The position numbers were made by a program, and so were the translations under genes. Of a stretch of DNA of 14,446 nucleotides, positions 7,305-14,446 are shown piece after piece. This stretch comes from an uncultured Ruminococcus sp. (GTDB lineage Bacteria; Bacillota; Clostridia; Oscillospirales; Acutalibacteraceae): positions 1-14,446 of the forward strand of contig CACYCD010000088.1 in NCBI GenBank assembly GCA_902772755.1, given 5' to 3'. A model generated the notes under the pieces. It was not told the origin of the DNA and ran no database searches. It saw nothing but the letters and a program-made list of their open reading frames with translations. Position 1 is the first letter of the stretch. Every line of letters begins with the position of its first letter.

Positions 7305-7955
7305 ATGTTAATAGCACCATCTCTTTTGAGCAGTGATTTTTCCGCAATGGGTCGGGAAATCATAAAAATAGACAAAGCAGGGGCAGACCTTATGCACCTT
7401 GATGTTATGGACGGTCATTTTGTACCCAACATAACCTTTGGAGCTCCCGTTATCAAAGCCATTCGCCCCTTCACCAAAAAGCCGTTTGACGTTCATCTGA
7501 TGATATCCGAACCGCTCAGATACATAGAGGACTTTGCGAAAGCAGGAGCCGATATCATTACCTTTCATATTGAAAGCGACAGCGATGCACAAAAAACAAT
7601 AGACAAAATTAGCTCATTCGGCGTAAAACCGGGTCTTGTGATAAAGCCCGATACACCGGCACAGGCGGTTTTTCCCTACCTGAAAGACCTGTATATGGTG
7701 CTGGTGATGACAGTTGAACCGGGCTTTGGCGGTCAGTCCTTTATGGCTGATATGCTTCCAAAGGTCAAAGAGATCAAAGAAAAAGCAAAAACCGTCAACC
7801 CTCATCTGCTGATAGAGGTTGACGGTGGCATAGGCGAAAATACCATAAAGCAGGCTTATGAAGCAGGAGTTGATGTCTGCGTTGCGGGAACGGCTGTTTT
7901 CAAGACTGATGACCCGTCACAGGCGATCTCATCGCTCAAAGCTCTCTGCAATTAA
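7305..7955 (+). CDS. rpe: Ribulose-phosphate 3-epimerase
   Basis: This enzyme interconverts D-ribulose 5-phosphate and D-xylulose 5-phosphate in the pentose phosphate pathway. The 216-residue TIM barrel has all metal and catalytic residues: His31 and Asp33 in MHLDVMDGHFVPN, His64 in DVHLMI, and Asp173 in EVDGGI; Asp33 and Asp173 are the expected acid/base pair. The phosphate-binding regions VEPGFGGQSF and VAGTAVF are also present. Length is standard. The binding site GTGAGGT (7292-7298) overlaps the stop codon of the preceding gene, only 9 bases away, so it is translated as part of the rlmB operon. It lacks the rsgA and thiamine pyrophosphokinase neighbours seen in many Firmicutes. Its last 27 bases overlap the end of the opposing MecA-like gene, and no terminator is visible. 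Confidence 0.96.
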   Translation: MLIAPSLLSSDFSAMGREIIKIDKAGADLMHLDVMDGHFVPNITFGAPVIKAIRPFTKKPFDVHLMISEPLRYIEDFAKAGADIITFHIESDSDAQKTIDKISSFGVKPGLVIKPDTPAQAVFPYLKDLYMVLVMTVEPGFGGQSFMADMLPKVKEIKEKAKTVNPHLLIEVDGGIGENTIKQAYEAGVDVCVAGTAVFKTDDPSQAISSLKALCN

Positions 7956-8447
7956 GGCGATGGAGTTCTGAGCAGTCAGGCGGTTCCCGTGCTCGGCAAG
8001 ACGGCTCAAAAACATACGTGCATTGCCGACCTGTGCTCCGTACTGTGACATCAGCACCTCAGCCCCTGTGCCGACACCCTTGACACAGAGGTAATACCTG
8101 TCGCTCATAAGGTATGTACTGCTTTCGGGATAGTTCATATTTGCCCTGTACATAGCAAATATACAGCTCAAAAAATCGTCAAGCCGTTCAAAGCCAAATA
8201 TAGCCGTGCTGTTTTTGCGGAGTATTTTGTAGTGCTTTCGCTTTTTTCTGACCGTAAGCATAAACACCAGCCCGTGGGCTGAGCGTGTCAGCTCCAACAG
8301 AACAGCACTGTTTTTTATATCCAGCTTTTCCGCAGTTACGGCGAGGTCAAGCACATAGTATATCAAAGCCTCTTCGTCCTGAACAGGTACTTCCTCGTGC
8401 TTCAGCTCAAACATCAAGGTATCTTCATTTATTCTGGTAATAGTCAT
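7929..8447 (-). CDS. Short MecA-like adaptor protein
   Basis: This 172-residue protein resembles MecA, the adaptor that brings substrates to the ClpC unfoldase. The N-terminus MTITRINEDTLMFEL matches the MecA opening (MEIERINENTIKF-like). The C-terminal half shows family spacing: FERLDDFLSCIFAMY (86-100), SSTYLMSDRYYLCV (109-122), then an AEHG near 151-154 and a final helix. Bacillus MecA is about 218 residues with an acidic linker; here the linker is short and basic (KKRKHYKILRKN, 68-79). The start at 8447 is chosen because AAGGGGG (8454-8460 on the + strand) lies 6 bases upstream; an upstream ATG at 8480 would fall on the predicted -10 box. The 3' end overlaps rpe by 27 bases, tail to tail. 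ClpC binding is inferred from the family. Confidence 0.72.
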   Translation of the reverse strand: MTITRINEDTLMFELKHEEVPVQDEEALIYYVLDLAVTAEKLDIKNSAVLLELTRSAHGLVFMLTVRKKRKHYKILRKNSTAIFGFERLDDFLSCIFAMYRANMNYPESSTYLMSDRYYLCVKGVGTGAEVLMSQYGAQVGNARMFLSRLAEHGNRLTAQNSIALIAESFER

Positions 8448-8468
8448 AACGAACCCCCTTTTATATAT

Positions 8469-8497
8469 ATAGTATGACAACAGGCAGTCCGTATCAA
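8469..8497 (-). promoter_or_regulatory. Predicted promoter of the MecA-like gene
   Basis: Read on the minus strand, TTGATA (8492-8497) is followed after 17 bases by TACTAT (8469-8474). The -35 matches 5 of 6 and the -10 matches 4 of 6 to consensus. Transcription would start near 8462, very close to the ribosome binding site. Confidence 0.45.
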
Positions 8498-8563
8498 CTA
8501 AAAATTATCCCCAGTAAATAAAACACCAAATTATATACAATAAATTGGAAAGGAAGTAATATT

Positions 8564-10102
8564 ATGCCAAAATGGTTAAGCGATGCCGTTTTTTATGAGA
8601 TCTACCCCCAGTCCTTCAACGACACCAACGGCGACGGAATAGGCGATATTCAGGGCATCATAGAAAAGCTCGGTTATGTCAAAGACCTGGGCTGCAATGC
8701 AATATGGCTCAATCCCGTGTATGATTCACCGTTTATGGACGCAGGCTATGACGTCCGCAATTACAAGAAGGTAGCTCCACGCTACGGAACAAACGATGAT
8801 CTGGTCAGGCTGTTTGAGGAAGCCCACAAAATCGGCATCAAGATCCTACTTGACCTTGTGCCGGGTCACACCTCAGAAACCAACCCCTGGTTTCTTGAGA
8901 GCAAGAAAGCTGCCAAAAACGAGTACACCAACCGCTACATCTTTACAAATTCAGTGTGGGAGGCACCGCCCGAATACCGTCTGATGTGCGGTATCTGCGA
9001 GCGTGACGGAAACTACCTTGTGAATTATTTCAGCTCACAGCCTGCACTCAACTATGGCTTTTACAAGGTCACCCACCCGGACTGGCAGCTTCCGTATGAC
9101 CATCCCGATGCAATGGCAACAGCAGAGGCTATGAAGGATATTATGCGTTTTTGGCTGGACAAGGGTGCGGACGGCTTCCGTGTCGATATGGCAGACTCCC
9201 TAGTGAAAAATGACGAAGAAAAGATCGCAACTGCAAGAATATGGCGTGATGTGCGTGAAATGCTGGACGAGGAATACCCCCAAGCTGCATTGGTTGCCGA
9301 GTGGTGTCACCCCGAAAGAGCGATAAACAACGCAGGCTTCCATATGGATTTCTACCTTGACCATTACGGAAACGGCTATTCAAGACTTTTCCGCTATGTA
9401 AAAGACGGAGAAAACCGTGCTTTCTTCCACAAAAACGGCAAGGGTGACATCACTGCGTTTCTTGACGAGTATATGCCGAATCTGCGTGACACCCACAAAA
9501 ACGGCTATATCTGCTTTATGACCAACAACCACGATATGCCCCGAATGACCAACTATGCAGATAAAGAAACGATTAAGCTTGCATTTGCTACCCTCTTTAC
9601 CCTGCCGGGAGTTCCGTTCCTCTATTACGGAGATGAGATAGGAATGAGATATCAAAAAGATCTTGTTTCCAAAGAGGGAGGTTTTTCACGTACAGGCTCA
9701 AGAACCCCTATGCAGTGGAACAGCTCAAAGAACCTCGGCTTCTCAGATGCAGACGAATGTTATCTGCCTGTAGACAACGCTCCCGATGCCCCCACAGTCG
9801 AGAACCAAAGCACCGACCCCAATTCAATTTACAAGACAGTCACCGATATGATAGCCCTCAGACATCAGCACAAGGAGCTGGGCAACGACGGCAAAATAGA
9901 AGTGATTTACGGAGAAAAGAACGCATATCCGTTCATCTTCAAAAGAGGCAAATACATAATCGCTGTCAACCCGTCCTCAAAGGATGAGACTGTAGATTTT
10001 GGCTTTGAAGTAAAAGCTACCCTCTATTCCTTCGGCAAAACAAAGCTCCAAAACAAAAAGCTCACCACCTGTGCAAGCTCATTCGTAATTTTTGAAGTAT
10101 AA
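8564..10102 (+). CDS. GH13 alpha-glucosidase-type enzyme
   Basis: This 512-residue glycoside hydrolase of family GH13 has no signal peptide, so it acts in the cytosol, probably on short malto-oligosaccharides or related glucosides. The N-terminal VFYEIYPQSFNDTNGDGIGD carries the Asp-rich calcium-type loop of oligo-glucosidases. Catalytic residues are Asp208 (nucleophile, GFRVDMAD), Glu246 (acid/base, VAEWCHP) and His323-Asp324 (NNHDMPR); region I is DLVPGHTS with His102 and Gly where Asn is common. The TIM barrel is followed by a beta-type C-terminal domain (about 430-512). The residue after the nucleophile is Met, not the Val or Thr that marks alpha-1,6 or alpha-1,4 specificity in this family, so the substrate stays open. 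AAAGGAAG (8549-8556) supports the start. A weak -10 (TACAAT, 8536-8541) lacks a -35. Confidence 0.9.
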   Translation: MPKWLSDAVFYEIYPQSFNDTNGDGIGDIQGIIEKLGYVKDLGCNAIWLNPVYDSPFMDAGYDVRNYKKVAPRYGTNDDLVRLFEEAHKIGIKILLDLVPGHTSETNPWFLESKKAAKNEYTNRYIFTNSVWEAPPEYRLMCGICERDGNYLVNYFSSQPALNYGFYKVTHPDWQLPYDHPDAMATAEAMKDIMRFWLDKGADGFRVDMADSLVKNDEEKIATARIWRDVREMLDEEYPQAALVAEWCHPERAINNAGFHMDFYLDHYGNGYSRLFRYVKDGENRAFFHKNGKGDITAFLDEYMPNLRDTHKNGYICFMTNNHDMPRMTNYADKETIKLAFATLFTLPGVPFLYYGDEIGMRYQKDLVSKEGGFSRTGSRTPMQWNSSKNLGFSDADECYLPVDNAPDAPTVENQSTDPNSIYKTVTDMIALRHQHKELGNDGKIEVIYGEKNAYPFIFKRGKYIIAVNPSSKDETVDFGFEVKATLYSFGKTKLQNKKLTTCASSFVIFEV

Positions 10103-10105
10103 AAA

Positions 10106-10147
10106 AAGGACACCTGTAAGCCCTCACGGGTCTTTACGGGTGTCCTT
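10106..10147 (-). terminator. Long hairpin between convergent GH13 and alcohol dehydrogenase genes
   Basis: AAGGACACC (10106-10114) pairs with GGTGTCCTT (10139-10147). Inside, GTAA (10116-10119) pairs with TTAC (10134-10137), and CCC (10121-10123) with GGG (10128-10130) around TCAC. On the minus strand the stem is followed by seven T residues (complement of 10101-10107), so it fits a terminator for the alcohol dehydrogenase transcript. On the plus strand the hairpin directly follows the GH13 stop codon but lacks a T tract. Confidence 0.8.
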
Positions 10148-10165
10148 GAATTATGGGTTAATATT

Positions 10166-11332
10166 TTATAGACTCTCTCTGAGAATCTCCGTTACTTCAT
10201 CACGTGTCAGCTCTTTGTAGCCACCGTCAAGGATAATTGTCGCATCAGTGATCGCTTCGATCATACTTTCGTCCGCACCAAGCTCGGTGATATTCATAGT
10301 GAGTCCGATCTGCTTCATCCAGCTTTCCATTGCCTGCAAGCCTTCGTTTCCGATTTCTTCATCGGTTTTGCCCGTGGGATCGATTTTCCAAACATCAACA
10401 GCAAAGCGGACAAACTTTTTCAGTCCGAATGGCATAATATGCCTGTAGTACGGCAGAGATACCGCCGCCAAGGTCATACCGTGGGTCGCATCGGTAATTG
10501 CACCGACAGCCTGACCCAGCATATGCACCATCCAGTCTGTCGTTTTGCCACGGGAGATCAGGGTGTTGAGTGCCCAAGTCGCTGTCCACATAATGTTGGA
10601 ACGGGCTTCGTAGTCCTCGGGGTTTTCTACGGCAATCAGTGAGCTGTGGATCACCGATCTCATCAGTGCTTCGGCTATATAGTCGGAGGTGTTGTCGTCC
10701 TCTCCCGAAAAATACTGCTCACAGATGTGATTGAAGATGTCATAAATTCCCGACACCATCTGACGCTTTGGCAGTGTCATAGTGAATTTTGGGTTCAGGA
10801 TAGAGAATTTAGGCATAACCTCTTCGCCGAACACATGACCGATCTTCAGCTTTTGCTCGTGATTTGTGATAACTGAACCTGCGTTCATCTCAGAGCCTGT
10901 GCCTGCCATCGTGAGAATACAGCCGACAGGAAGTATCTCACAATCCGGCTCTTCAAAGCGGATATAGTATTTCTCCCACGGGTCGTCATCGCAGTTTACC
11001 GAAACCGAAACAGCTTTTGCGTAGTCACAGCAAGAGCCACCGCCCATAGCGAGCAGAAAGTCAACCTTGTTTTCACGTGCAAGCTGAACACCCTCACGGA
11101 GTTTTTCCACGGTCGGGTTCGGCATAACTCCGCTGTCCTCAACGATCGTTTTGCCGTTCGCTTTGAGGATATCGACAACGGCATCATAGATACCGTTTTT
11201 CTTGACTGAGCCACCACCGTAAATCAGCTGAACTGTCTTGCCGTACTTTGGTAGCTCTTCGTTCAGGTATTTCAGAGAATCATCTCCGAAATAGAGCTTA
11301 GTCGCATTTTTGTAACTGAAATTTCCTAACAT
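10166..11332 (-). CDS. Iron-containing alcohol dehydrogenase, YqhD/Bdh type
   Basis: This cytosolic 388-residue oxidoreductase reduces aldehydes to alcohols (or the reverse), probably with NADPH, and so disposes of reducing power in fermentation. The Rossmann-like N-terminal domain contains GGGSVKKNGIYD near residues 40-51 and GGGS near 97-100, as in YqhD and clostridial butanol dehydrogenases. The metal site is complete: Asp198, His202 (FNHICEQY), His270 (HMLGQAVG) and His284 (DATHG), matching the D-x3-H...H-x13-H spacing of the family. The start is set at ATG 11332 because AAAGGAGG (11343-11350, + coordinates) lies 10 bases upstream; ATG 11341 abuts the binding site, and a GTG at 11338 is also possible. 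It follows luxS by 35 bases on the same strand and ends before a T-tailed hairpin. The actual alcohol substrate is unknown. Confidence 0.93.
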   Translation of the reverse strand: MLGNFSYKNATKLYFGDDSLKYLNEELPKYGKTVQLIYGGGSVKKNGIYDAVVDILKANGKTIVEDSGVMPNPTVEKLREGVQLARENKVDFLLAMGGGSCCDYAKAVSVSVNCDDDPWEKYYIRFEEPDCEILPVGCILTMAGTGSEMNAGSVITNHEQKLKIGHVFGEEVMPKFSILNPKFTMTLPKRQMVSGIYDIFNHICEQYFSGEDDNTSDYIAEALMRSVIHSSLIAVENPEDYEARSNIMWTATWALNTLISRGKTTDWMVHMLGQAVGAITDATHGMTLAAVSLPYYRHIMPFGLKKFVRFAVDVWKIDPTGKTDEEIGNEGLQAMESWMKQIGLTMNITELGADESMIEAITDATIILDGGYKELTRDEVTEILRESL

Positions 11333-11367
11333 AGTCACCATACCTCCTTTTTAAAATTTGCAAATCC

Positions 11368-11892
11368 TTATGAGTCGAAAAACTGCTGTCCGTCATCGGT
11401 CACAAGGCGTTCTGTCTTGGGATATTCAAAGATATCATTGTTTTGTTCGTTTGCTTCAAGATATGCCACAAACTCATTTGCGTACCATTTAGCCATTCTC
11501 AAATTGTGCATAAGATAATTACCGCAGTTGATTTCACCTGCCCCGGGAACACACTCCGCCTTGTCTACAGACCGGAATGAATTGAGGATCAGGTCATAAA
11601 GCTCCTGCGGAGTACGGCTTCCTTTAAGTATGAGATAAAATCCGGTAAGACACCCCATAGGTCCCCAATAAATAACCTTGTCCTTCCAATCAGGGTCGTT
11701 GCGGAGATAGGTTGCAATGATATGTTCAAGCGAATGCATCGCAGCAACATCAATGACCGGCTCCCTGTTGGGTCTTTTAAGCCTGATATCATAAGTAGTA
11801 ACCGAACAACCACCTAAATGATCGACCCTGCTCGTAAAAATTCCCGGTACGATCCGAGTGTGATCAACCGAAAAACTCTGTATTAGCTCCAT
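11368..11892 (-). CDS. luxS: S-ribosylhomocysteine lyase LuxS (AI-2 synthesis)
   Basis: LuxS cleaves S-ribosylhomocysteine to homocysteine and DPD, the precursor of the signal autoinducer-2, and recycles the product of methylation reactions. The 174-residue protein has the metal site His53, His57 (HSLEH) and Cys123 (GEINCGNY), with catalytic Glu56 and Cys81 (GPMGCLTGFYL). The family length is about 150-170. The start has AAAAGGAT about 9 bases upstream (11901-11908 complement). It lies 29 bases after the neopullulanase-type gene and 35 bases before the alcohol dehydrogenase gene, all on the minus strand, with no internal terminator seen. luxS is more often found alone or beside methionine-cycle genes such as mtn (pfs), so this setting is unusual. 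Whether the organism uses AI-2 as a signal cannot be told here. Confidence 0.97.
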   Translation of the reverse strand: MELIQSFSVDHTRIVPGIFTSRVDHLGGCSVTTYDIRLKRPNREPVIDVAAMHSLEHIIATYLRNDPDWKDKVIYWGPMGCLTGFYLILKGSRTPQELYDLILNSFRSVDKAECVPGAGEINCGNYLMHNLRMAKWYANEFVAYLEANEQNNDIFEYPKTERLVTDDGQQFFDS

Positions 11893-11921
11893 CTCGATTT
11901 ATCCTTTTGCAATATTTGAAA

Positions 11922-13784
11922 TCACATTGTAATAAAAGCACAGCCCTTGGCAGGGACTATTACTCTGCCGTTGATTATCTCTGTGCCCATGTGTGGTTTA
12001 CCGCAGTTGAGGGCGGCTGGGATATCCATAATAACGTCCACCTCGCCCATATTGAAGGCACAGTATATGCCACTCTCCTTGTCGTGACGCAGGTAGGAGA
12101 GAATGTTGCCCTTGGAGAATACGTTTTGGAACTCGCCGTCCCAGAGGGCAGATATCTGTGAACGCATCGTACCCAGCTTGGTATGCCATTCAACAAGCTC
12201 CTGATTTTCTTTTCCCCAGGGGAAGCCACAGCGGTTGAACGGATCCTTGTAGCCCTCCATACCGGCTTCGTCCCCGTAATATACGCAGGGGAAGCCTGGC
12301 AGTGTGTACTGTATGGCAGAAGCTATCTTCATCAGCTTGATGCCGTATTCCTTCTGTTTGGCTGTGAGCTTTGTCTTTGCCTGCCACGCTCTGTCCCTGT
12401 TGTTCAGCGGTTCACCTGCCACAAGCGTGAGAAAACGCTCGGTGTCGTGGGTGGAGAGCAGATTCATCAGCACTCTGATGACGGGCTTGGGGTAGTTTTC
12501 AAGTACCGACATAATTTTGTCGATAACGTATTTTGAGTCAACACCTCGGCAGAAGTCGAGAATTGCATTTCTGAACACATAGTTCATAACGGAGTCAAGC
12601 TGATCGCCCAGGAGGAATCTTCGTCTTGCACCGTAGCTCTCTTTGTTGGAGGCGTCCTCCCACACCTCGCCTATTACAAAACCCTCGGGGTTTTCGGCTT
12701 TTACAGCCTTTCTCAGGTTCTGCATAAAGACATCGGGAAGCTCGTCTGCAACGTCAAGCCTCCAGCCGGAGTTGCCCAGTCGCATATATTTTCTTACTAT
12801 TCCGTTTTCACCGTTAATGTATTCATTGAAAGAGGGATCCTCTTCATGCACCTCGGGTAAGGTGTAAAATCCCCACCAGCTGTGGTATTCATAGGGCCAG
12901 TTATTGAACTTGAACCAGCTGTAGAACGGGGATTTCTGATCTCTGAACGCACCGCCGTCACCGTAGTTGCCGTTGCGGTTGAAGTACAGAGAGTCACAGC
13001 CCGTGTGTGAGAACACACCGTCATTGATAATATGTATACCCATTTTTGAGGCTTCATGGCACAGCTCTTTAAAATCGTCCTCTGTGCCGAGCATTGGGTC
13101 TATTGTGCTGTAGTCGCCTGTGTCGTAGCGGTGGTTGCTGTAGGCTTTTGAGATGGGATTAAGATAAATACAGGTCACGCCAAGGTCTTTGAGGTAAGAA
13201 AGCTTTTGGGTTATTCCCTTGAGATCTCCCTTAAAGAAGTCGGTATTGGTGATCTCTCCGTGTTCGTTAGGCCACCACTGAGGAAGTCCGTACCAGTCGT
13301 CAATGATAGTGATGTCCTTGCGTCCTGTTTCCTTTTCTTCACCGCTGAAATGAAAACGGTCGGGGAAGATCTGATACATAACTCCGCCTACAGGCCACTC
13401 AGGGGTCTTAAAGCCCTTTTTGTAGCAGGTGATCTGCCATGCGTTACCCGGTGTTGCTGAGATGTAGCTTTTTTCATCAACGGTGGTTTTGATTATGTAA
13501 CGCTCGCCGTAGCGGGTTCTGAGTCTGAATCCGTGCCAGTAAAGTCCCACTCGGTTAGCTGTAAAGTCACATTCCCAGAGGTCATAGCTGTCGTCCTCTG
13601 TCCCGAACCAGAACATTTTGTGATACTCCCAGTTATACTCATCGTCTGATTTGATAGCCAGCTCCGCATAAGAACACTGAAAGTCCTTTGGGACACGGAT
13701 CGTAAAATGAATACTCGTTCCCTCCTCCACTGCACCAAAGGGTGAGCGGTATTTTTCGTTTCTTGAATCAAAAGGTGCTATCAT
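11922..13784 (-). CDS. Neopullulanase-type GH13 amylase (cyclomaltodextrinase-like)
   Basis: This 620-residue enzyme of family GH13 is built like neopullulanase and cyclomaltodextrinase. It has a beta-rich N-terminal domain (about 1-125, CBM34-like), a TIM barrel opening with YQIFPDRF (137-144), and a small C-terminal beta domain. Catalytic residues are Asp344 (GWRLDVAD), Glu373 (IGEVWED) and Asp447 (STHDTERF). There is no signal peptide, so it probably hydrolyses imported malto-oligosaccharides or cyclodextrins in the cytosol. The start is placed at ATG 13784 because GGGAGG (13792-13797 complement) lies six bases upstream. An in-frame ATG at 13826 would lie upstream of the predicted transcription start, and the ATG at 13790 directly abuts the binding site. 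It heads the apparent operon with luxS and the alcohol dehydrogenase. The exact bond specificity is inferred from family resemblance. Confidence 0.92.
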   Translation of the reverse strand: MIAPFDSRNEKYRSPFGAVEEGTSIHFTIRVPKDFQCSYAELAIKSDDEYNWEYHKMFWFGTEDDSYDLWECDFTANRVGLYWHGFRLRTRYGERYIIKTTVDEKSYISATPGNAWQITCYKKGFKTPEWPVGGVMYQIFPDRFHFSGEEKETGRKDITIIDDWYGLPQWWPNEHGEITNTDFFKGDLKGITQKLSYLKDLGVTCIYLNPISKAYSNHRYDTGDYSTIDPMLGTEDDFKELCHEASKMGIHIINDGVFSHTGCDSLYFNRNGNYGDGGAFRDQKSPFYSWFKFNNWPYEYHSWWGFYTLPEVHEEDPSFNEYINGENGIVRKYMRLGNSGWRLDVADELPDVFMQNLRKAVKAENPEGFVIGEVWEDASNKESYGARRRFLLGDQLDSVMNYVFRNAILDFCRGVDSKYVIDKIMSVLENYPKPVIRVLMNLLSTHDTERFLTLVAGEPLNNRDRAWQAKTKLTAKQKEYGIKLMKIASAIQYTLPGFPCVYYGDEAGMEGYKDPFNRCGFPWGKENQELVEWHTKLGTMRSQISALWDGEFQNVFSKGNILSYLRHDKESGIYCAFNMGEVDVIMDIPAALNCGKPHMGTEIINGRVIVPAKGCAFITM

Positions 13785-13816
13785 ATACATCCTCCCATAA
13801 TACATACATATAATAT

Positions 13817-13845
13817 ATTTTACCACAGTTCTCCCGATAATTCAA
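13817..13845 (-). promoter_or_regulatory. Predicted promoter of the neopullulanase-luxS-adh operon
   Basis: On the minus strand, TTGAAT (13840-13845) is followed after 17 bases by TAAAAT (13817-13822), with TG at 13824-13825 forming an extended -10. Transcription would begin near 13810, giving a short leader of about 25 bases. I found no catabolite-response (cre) element nearby. Confidence 0.65.
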
Positions 13846-13936
13846 TAATAATTTAAAATCCGATACTATTCGGTAACAAAAAAGACAGAATGATTACAAT
13901 ATAGGAACTTTACTTTTTTATTTTTGTATATCTAAT

Positions 13937-13942
13937 TATAAT
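13937..13942 (+). promoter_or_regulatory. Possible -10 element upstream of zapA
   Basis: TATAAT occurs here, 39 bases before the chosen start codon. The expected -35 region (about 13914-13919) is a T tract and does not match consensus. The call rests on the -10 alone. Confidence 0.4.
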
Positions 13943-13981
13943 GTATAGAAAGAAGATTATTGTAAAAAAATGGGTGATATT

Positions 13982-14434
13982 ATGAGCAGACAGGTTATTT
14001 ATGCAGGCGGTAAAAGATTTACCGTTATTACGGACGAAAGTGAAGTATATATGAGAAAGCTCACGGAAAAGCTTGACACAAGACTGAGGTCAATTGCCTC
14101 ATCTAACCCTCAACTGGATAGGGACTCCGTGGCTATACTCGCAAGTCTTGACTATTGCGATGAGGAAAACAAGCTTCGTGAGCAGCTTAGCGATGTGAAA
14201 ATTCAGATCAGTGAGTATCTTGAAAATGTGGTTGAGTTGCACAGGGAAATTGACGCTCTTAAGGCTGAAAACGAAAAATTGAAAAACCGCCTTGAGGCGA
14301 TAAAAAATTTTCCCGTGAGCAGGGAAAACGGCAGTGACAAGGTCGTCATAGCCACAGGCAAGGTAAAGCACAATGAGACCGCAGTCACCGATGGTGCTGT
14401 ACAGCAGAGCTTGTTTGAATATGACGAAGATTGA
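13982..14434 (+). CDS. zapA: ZapA-like cell division protein
   Basis: This 150-residue protein resembles ZapA, which bundles FtsZ filaments at the division ring. The N-terminal globular part shows the family pattern: SRQVIYAGGKRFTVITDESE, then YMRKLTEKLDTRL and a helix with SVAILASLDYCDEEN (about 1-65). The C-terminal part has a long heptad-like helix (about 62-105, rich in L, E, K and I), then a tail of about 45 residues with low order. ZapA of many Firmicutes is only 80-100 residues, so the tail is an extension. The start is placed at 13982 because GGGTGA (13971-13976) lies five bases upstream; ATG 13970 is in frame but overlaps this binding site. It is divergent from the neopullulanase operon across about 200 bases. 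Nothing can be said about the 12 bases after its stop. Confidence 0.82.
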   Translation: MSRQVIYAGGKRFTVITDESEVYMRKLTEKLDTRLRSIASSNPQLDRDSVAILASLDYCDEENKLREQLSDVKIQISEYLENVVELHREIDALKAENEKLKNRLEAIKNFPVSRENGSDKVVIATGKVKHNETAVTDGAVQQSLFEYDED

Positions 14435-14446
14435 GATTTTGGCTCC

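Noticed and set aside
8448..8563. Catabolite-response (cre) site between the MecA-like and GH13 genes
   Set aside because: No stretch fits the TGnAAnCGnTnnCA pattern; the same holds for the region before the neopullulanase gene.
13785..13981. Small RNA or riboswitch in the divergent region before zapA
   Set aside because: The region is AT-rich with T tracts but shows no convincing stem structure beyond the promoter elements.

Overview
The window most likely comes from a low- to mid-GC Gram-positive anaerobe of the Clostridia, probably Oscillospiraceae (Ruminococcus-like). This rests on sigma-A type promoters, strong AGGAGG-type ribosome binding sites, rubrerythrin, an ECF vitamin transporter, intracellular GH13 glucosidases and an iron-dependent alcohol dehydrogenase. 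The placement is inferred from gene content and style, not from a search. I see no mobile element, CRISPR array, rRNA or tRNA. The window reads as ordinary, densely packed chromosome, and no stretch without a gene exceeds about 200 bases.

Layout. (1) 1-1312, + strand: the end of an ECF transporter operon, with the 3' part of an ATPase followed by an overlapping S-component gene. (2) 1313-1994: rubrerythrin, with a perfect consensus promoter and a two-tier hairpin terminator. (3) 2029-3505: citrate synthase on its own, starting at TTG. (4) 3557-7955: an apparent operon of rlmB (23S rRNA methyltransferase), a 973-residue membrane protein and rpe (ribulose-phosphate epimerase). (5) 7929-8447, - strand: a short MecA-like adaptor that converges on and overlaps rpe. 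(6) 8564-10102, + strand: a GH13 alpha-glucosidase-type enzyme. (7) 10166-13784, - strand: an apparent operon of a neopullulanase-type GH13 enzyme, luxS and a YqhD/Bdh-type alcohol dehydrogenase, with a visible promoter and a terminator-like hairpin. (8) 13982-14434, + strand: a ZapA-like cell division protein with a long coiled-coil tail.

The most unusual gene is at 4374-7295. Its last 550 residues follow the order of a P1B-type (copper/zinc family) P-type ATPase, including eight likely membrane segments. However, DKTGT, the TGE actuator loop, the CPC-type ion site, the TGD and the GDGxND hinge are all replaced or missing. It also carries an acidic, low-complexity N-terminus of about 420 residues. 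It looks like an intact but catalytically dead pseudo-P-type ATPase kept between two housekeeping genes, and I do not recognise it as a described family.

Functionally, the right half suggests intracellular breakdown of malto-oligosaccharides (two GH13 enzymes without signal peptides), disposal of reducing power by an NADPH-type alcohol dehydrogenase, and AI-2 production plus methyl-cycle recycling by LuxS in the same transcription unit. The left half combines vitamin uptake, peroxide defence, entry of acetyl-CoA into citrate, and translation and pentose-phosphate housekeeping.
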